Shown: positions 5,704 through 8,489 of the stretch, piece after piece | How positions within the stretch are numbered: position 1 is the stretch's first letter | Layout: each line of letters starts with the position of its first letter | NCBI RefSeq assembly: GCF_032075065.1 | Contig: NZ_DAMAZC010000184.1 | Coordinates: forward strand, 1-8,489 | Direction: 5' to 3' | Source: Atlantibacter sp032075065 | Lineage (GTDB): Bacteria; Pseudomonadota; Gammaproteobacteria; Enterobacterales; Enterobacteriaceae | DNA: 8,489 nucleotides | Notes under the pieces: generated by a model | The model's database searches: none | The model's input: only the letters and a program-made list of their open reading frames with translations | What the model was told of the DNA's origin: nothing | Made by a program: the position numbers and the translations under genes

Positions 5704-6501
5704 ATGAGCCCTGCAAAAAACATCTTAATGCTCGCCACACTGCTGTCTGCCGTTGTCACGCTCCCTGTTTCGGCCAATGCTCTGGAGGAGATTCAAAAAC
5801 GGGGCGAGATTCGCGTCGCCACCGATCTCTCTATTCCCCCTTCCGGGATGCTGGATGCGTCGATGAAACCGGTTGGCTCCGACGTTGAAACCGCCGAGCT
5901 GTTGGCTAAAGACTGGGGGCTGAAACTGAAGTTCATTGAAACCACCGGCGCGACGCGTATTCCTAACCTGCAAACGGGTAAGGCGGACATCGTAATATCC
6001 ACGCTCTCCGTCACGCCGCAGCGTGCGCAGGTGATTGATTTTAGCCGCGCCTATGCAGGCTTACGCTCTGTGATTGGCGCGCCTGCGGCCACCAAAATCA
6101 GCGACTGGGCCGATCTGAAAGGCCATGCCATTACCGTGACCCGAGGCACGACTCAGGACTCGATGTTGACCAAAGACGCCTCGAAAAATGGCGTAACTAT
6201 TCAACGTTATGATGACGATGCCACGATGGTCACGGCAGCCGTCAGCGGCCAGGCGTATGCGGTCGCGACATCCGCTACCCTGGTGAATCAGATCAACAAG
6301 CAAAACCCGAAGCTGGCATTTGAACCGAAAATGACGCTAACCGTGTTTGATTTAGCCATTGGCCTGAAAAAGAATGAGCCAGAGCTGAAAGCAAAACTCG
6401 ATGAATGGATTGCGGCCAACCTTAAAAATGGAAAATTGAATGCCATTTATGAGAAATATCACGGCGAACCGATCCCCGCTGAGATCCTTAATCGTCCCTG
6501 A
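5704..6501 (+). CDS. Periplasmic solute-binding protein, family 3, with atypical ligand site
   Basis: A 265-residue exported binding protein of the HisJ/GlnH family that delivers ligand to the two permeases. Residues 1-26 are a signal peptide with Lys5, a hydrophobic core and probable cleavage after SANA (A26). The mature protein starts LEEIQKRGEIRVATD, typical of the family. The ligand block ISTLSVTPQR (98-107) keeps Arg107, equivalent to HisJ Arg77, which binds the ligand carboxylate, and RGTTQD (147-152) is present. In the second lobe, GQAYAVATSA (182-191) has Ser190 where HisJ has Asp161, the residue that binds the alpha-amino group. The ligand may therefore be a carboxylate without an alpha-amino group. 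The ribosome site AAGGAG (5691-5696) is the best in the operon, matching the usual excess of binding protein. It is the last gene of the operon, followed by a terminator. Confidence 0.92.
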   Translation: MSPAKNILMLATLLSAVVTLPVSANALEEIQKRGEIRVATDLSIPPSGMLDASMKPVGSDVETAELLAKDWGLKLKFIETTGATRIPNLQTGKADIVISTLSVTPQRAQVIDFSRAYAGLRSVIGAPAATKISDWADLKGHAITVTRGTTQDSMLTKDASKNGVTIQRYDDDATMVTAAVSGQAYAVATSATLVNQINKQNPKLAFEPKMTLTVFDLAIGLKKNEPELKAKLDEWIAANLKNGKLNAIYEKYHGEPIPAEILNRP

Positions 6502-6525
6502 TGTACCGTAATGGCTAACGTTTCC

Positions 6526-6551
6526 GGCGTGACGTCAACGTCACGCCTTTT
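6526..6551 (+). terminator. Rho-independent terminator of the transport operon
   Basis: A perfect GC-rich inverted repeat (GGCGTGACG at 6526-6534 with CGTCACGCC at 6539-6547, loop TCAA) is followed by TTTT (6548-6551). It begins 24 nt after the binding-protein stop, so the operon ends here and the second DUF2238 gene needs its own promoter. Confidence 0.88.
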
Positions 6552-6569
6552 CCCTTGCTATTTTCAGCG

Positions 6570-6598
6570 TTGTTTTTCTTCGCTTTCAGTCGGATAGT
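6570..6598 (+). promoter_or_regulatory. Possible promoter of the second DUF2238 gene
   Basis: TTGTTT (6570-6575), 17 nt, GATAGT (6593-6598), each 4 of 6 against consensus. Transcription would start near 6605, after the upstream in-frame ATG at 6599 and before the chosen start at 6629, which supports the shorter protein. Confidence 0.35.
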
Positions 6599-6628
6599 AT
6601 GCCCTTTCCCCTGAGTGAAGGATCGCTA

Positions 6629-7240
6629 ATGAATTCTGCCCGTCCTCTCTATTTGCCCGTCGGCGTACTGCTGCTGGCCGCATTGCTTATCGTCACTGGC
6701 GTTGCCACTGCCAGCAAACTCACCTGGATGATGGAAGTCCTACCGGTGCTGATCGTGGTGCCGATCCTGTGGGCCACCGCCCGGCGCTATCCGCTGACGC
6801 CCCTGCTCTACGTGTTGATCTTCTTCCACGCCATTATTTTGATCGTCGGCGGGATGTACTCGTATGCCAAAGTGCCCCTCGGGTTTGAGGTCCAGGAGTG
6901 GCTGAACCTCAGCCGCAACCCCTACGATAAACTCGGCCACCTGTTTCAGGGCTTAGTTCCGGCGCTGGCGGCGCGGGAAGTGCTGATTCGCGGCGGCTTT
7001 ATCAACGGGCGCAAAATGCTGGGTTTCCTGGTGTGCTGTATCGCGCTGGCGATCAGCGCCTTTTATGAACTGATTGAGTGGTGGGTGGCGTTGATTCTGG
7101 GCCAGGGCGCGGATGAGTTTCTCGGTACCCAGGGCGACCCGTGGGATACCCAGTCCGACATGCTGTGCGCCCTGCTGGGTTCGATGATTTCGGTGTTTAT
7201 TCTCGGCCCGTGGCACTCGCGGCAGATTGAAAAACTGTAA
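6629..7240 (+). CDS. yjdF: YjdF-like DUF2238 inner membrane protein, copy 2
   Basis: A 203-residue DUF2238 membrane protein, collinear without gaps with the copy at 621-1244. By my hand count 141 of 203 positions are identical, concentrated in LIVGGMYSYA (71-80), RNPYD (96-100), AISAFYELIEWW (141-152) and the LGTQGD-x-WDTQ block (165-175). Differences are mainly in the hydrophobic segments and around residues 21-30. The ATG at 6629 is preferred over an in-frame ATG at 6599: it has GAAGGA (6617-6622) upstream and matches the start of copy 1 (M-x-S-x-RPLYL). It stands as a single transcription unit between two terminators. The function is unknown; the pattern of conserved acidic and His residues is the same as in copy 1. 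Which copy corresponds to E. coli yjdF by position cannot be told here. Confidence 0.86.
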   Translation: MNSARPLYLPVGVLLLAALLIVTGVATASKLTWMMEVLPVLIVVPILWATARRYPLTPLLYVLIFFHAIILIVGGMYSYAKVPLGFEVQEWLNLSRNPYDKLGHLFQGLVPALAAREVLIRGGFINGRKMLGFLVCCIALAISAFYELIEWWVALILGQGADEFLGTQGDPWDTQSDMLCALLGSMISVFILGPWHSRQIEKL

Positions 7241-7244
7241 TGAC

Positions 7245-7268
7245 AACCCGCCGCCCGGCGGGTTTTTT
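7245..7268 (+). terminator. Rho-independent terminator after DUF2238 copy 2
   Basis: An 8-bp perfect stem (AACCCGCC at 7245-7252 with GGCGGGTT at 7257-7264, loop GCCC) runs into six T residues (7263-7268). It starts 4 nt after the stop codon. It lies between convergent genes, but the minus strand lacks a clean U-tract, so it serves mainly the plus strand. Confidence 0.92.
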
Positions 7269-7285
7269 CCTTAAAAGACGCGGAC

Positions 7286-8245
7286 TCAGTTCTCCAGCCA
7301 GGTATCCCATGCCGGGGCGGCAGTGATCTTCTCCACCATAAAGTCGATAAAGCTGCGTATTTTGGGATCCTGGTGGTAGCCGGGATGGTACAGCGCATAC
7401 AGGCTGTATTCATGCTCTTTGACCTCATGATCCAGCAGTACCGGCACCAGCTCGCCGCAGGCGATGTAATCGCCCAGCAGATAGGTCGGCAGGCTGACAA
7501 TCCCCTGATGATGGAGCGCGGCATTCAATAGCCCCAGCGTACTGTTGACCTCAATAATGTTATTTACCTTTAACGCGCGCGGCTGGTGCTGCTCGTCGAT
7601 GTAATACCAGTTATCTGAGACGTTGGGATTAATTAAACAGTCGTGCTGTTCCAGATCGGCCAGCGACTGCGGAATACCCCGCCGTTCAAAATAGGTTTTG
7701 CTGCCGCAGTACACCCAGTGGATTTTACAGATTTCCCGCAGGGCAAAGTTATTCGGCGGACGCGCGGTAATTCGCAACGCAATATCAAAATTCTCTTCGT
7801 TAAGATTCACGTTCCGATCGTTGAGATCCACCGACAGCCGCACGTCCGGGTACGACTCCCGGTATTCGCTGTACAGCCGCATCAGATGCGACACGCCAAA
7901 CGCGATAGAGCAGGTGATCCTCAGCTGGCCTTGCGGATGCTGATGAAAGCTGGAGGTGTTGATCAGCGAATCATCCAGATCGCCCAACAGACGCTGGGCG
8001 CGGATCAGCAAATATTTCCCCGGCTCGGTGAGGATAAACGTGCGGGTGGTTCTTTTTAACAGTACAACCCCAAGGCTCTCTTCCAGCTGTGAAATACTGC
8101 GGCTCACGGACGACGGCGTCAGGCTCAGTTTTTGCGCGGCGACGGAGAAACTGTTGCATTCAACCACCTTGATAAAGATTTCCAACTGGCGAAATATCGC
8201 GTGGTTATCAATTTTTGCTTTAAATGGCATAAAAATCATATTCAT
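7286..8245 (-). CDS. LysR-type transcriptional regulator
   Basis: A 319-residue LysR-family regulator, a standard length. Residues about 17-76 form the winged helix-turn-helix (FSVAAQKLSLTPSSVSRSI at 33-51, then QLEESLG at 53-59). A linker helix follows, then a two-lobe effector domain from about residue 105, containing the GQLRI and FDIALRIT blocks of the CrgA-like group. I choose the ATG at 8245, with GGGAG (8255-8251) upstream; in-frame ATGs at 8239 and 8230 are also possible. An in-frame extension to 8335 lacks family similarity and would run through a palindrome better read as an operator. LysR regulators usually act on a divergent neighbour, which here would lie beyond the right edge. 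Its target and effector are unknown, and nothing ties it to the transport operon. Confidence 0.9.
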   Translation of the reverse strand: MNMIFMPFKAKIDNHAIFRQLEIFIKVVECNSFSVAAQKLSLTPSSVSRSISQLEESLGVVLLKRTTRTFILTEPGKYLLIRAQRLLGDLDDSLINTSSFHQHPQGQLRITCSIAFGVSHLMRLYSEYRESYPDVRLSVDLNDRNVNLNEENFDIALRITARPPNNFALREICKIHWVYCGSKTYFERRGIPQSLADLEQHDCLINPNVSDNWYYIDEQHQPRALKVNNIIEVNSTLGLLNAALHHQGIVSLPTYLLGDYIACGELVPVLLDHEVKEHEYSLYALYHPGYHQDPKIRSFIDFMVEKITAAPAWDTWLEN

Positions 8246-8316
8246 CACTCTCCCTCGCCCCGCTAATACCTGCTCAACAGCATATCGCGCCGCCACGTAA
8301 ACAGCGACCCTCATCA

Positions 8317-8339
8317 ACTTTTGCGTTTTACGCACAAGT
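8317..8339. promoter_or_regulatory. Candidate operator dyad upstream of lysR
   Basis: An imperfect 23-bp palindrome centred on 8328: ACTT (8317-8320) with AAGT (8336-8339), and TGCGT (8322-8326) with ACGCA (8330-8334), with one mismatched pair between the arms. It lies about 70-90 bp before the lysR start, where autoregulatory LysR sites commonly occur. GTTGAT/ATCAAC hexamers flank it (8313-8318, 8343-8348, 8381-8386). It could also be a hairpin in the lysR leader. Confidence 0.35.
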
Positions 8340-8424
8340 CTTGTTGATACTTAGCACCGCCGACGCCTTTTCGTTTCGCTGTTGATTACGTACCATGATA
8401 TTGCAGTCAGAAAATGAATGAACT

Positions 8425-8439
8425 GAATAATAATTATCA
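8425..8439 (+). promoter_or_regulatory. Fur-box-like sequence
   Basis: This 15-bp AT-rich element matches the 7-1-7 Fur consensus TGATAATNATTATCA at 12 of 14 defined positions; only the first two bases differ. It could control a rightward gene beyond the window or lysR. AT-rich sequence gives such matches by chance, so this is tentative. Confidence 0.3.
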
Positions 8440-8489
8440 CCGCCGTTGCAGTCATGCGTCACCATTATTTTAATAAATTGCGACAGGAA

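Noticed and set aside
7063..7524. 153-codon minus-strand frame across the end of DUF2238 copy 2 and the end of lysR
   Set aside because: It crosses a strong terminator and overlaps two well-supported genes in other frames; its content is an out-of-frame reading of lysR.
1..8489. CRISPR array, tRNA, rRNA, insertion sequence or attachment site
   Set aside because: I saw no regularly spaced repeats, tRNA-like cloverleaf, transposase frame or flanking terminal repeats. The only phage-like element is the antisense leader.

Overview
The window looks like chromosomal DNA of a member of the Enterobacteriaceae. The grounds are two YjdF-type (DUF2238) membrane proteins, a SymE-type toxin gene, dense coding, strong Shine-Dalgarno sites and enterobacterial-style hairpin terminators. 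I cannot name the genus from sequence alone.

Layout. (1) Positions 1-218, minus strand: the 5' part of a SymE-like gene running off the left edge. (2) 219-620: no protein gene, but a densely structured leader for symE. It has the architecture of phage C4 (P1/P7) and P4-CI antisense RNA control: two copies of a b-a target, one over the symE ribosome site, plus an a'-b' antisense segment between them. A leftward promoter for this leader overlaps a rightward promoter for the next gene. (3) 621-1244: first DUF2238 membrane protein. (4) 1318-6551: a regulated, tightly packed plus-strand operon, with a promoter and palindromic GntR-type operator, a GntR/FCD repressor, an RpiB/LacAB-family isomerase, a 3-hydroxyisobutyrate-dehydrogenase-family oxidoreductase, two HisM/Q-type permeases, a GlnQ/HisP-type ATPase and a family-3 periplasmic binding protein, closed by a strong terminator. 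(5) 6629-7240: a second DUF2238 gene, about 69% identical to the first by ungapped hand count, followed by a terminator. (6) 7286-8245, minus strand: a LysR-type regulator. (7) 8246-8489: an AT-rich upstream region with dyads, repeats and a Fur-box-like sequence, but no gene I can support.

How the genes fit together. The operon reads as uptake and first catabolic steps for one compound. The importer is of the amino-acid class, but the binding protein keeps the carboxylate-binding Arg (R107) while having Ser (S190) where HisJ has the Asp that holds the alpha-amino group. The RpiB-like isomerase keeps its catalytic Cys and His but has lost two of three arginines that hold the substrate phosphate, and no kinase is encoded. 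The dehydrogenase belongs to the GarR/LtnD-like hydroxy-acid group. Together these suggest an unphosphorylated carboxylate, such as a sugar acid or hydroxy acid, rather than an amino acid or sugar phosphate. No aldolase or lyase is present, so the pathway must be finished elsewhere. The substrate is not identified.

The two least-described items are the C4/CI-type antisense leader on a SymE-like toxin gene, and this isomerase-dehydrogenase-importer operon inserted between two DUF2238 paralogues.
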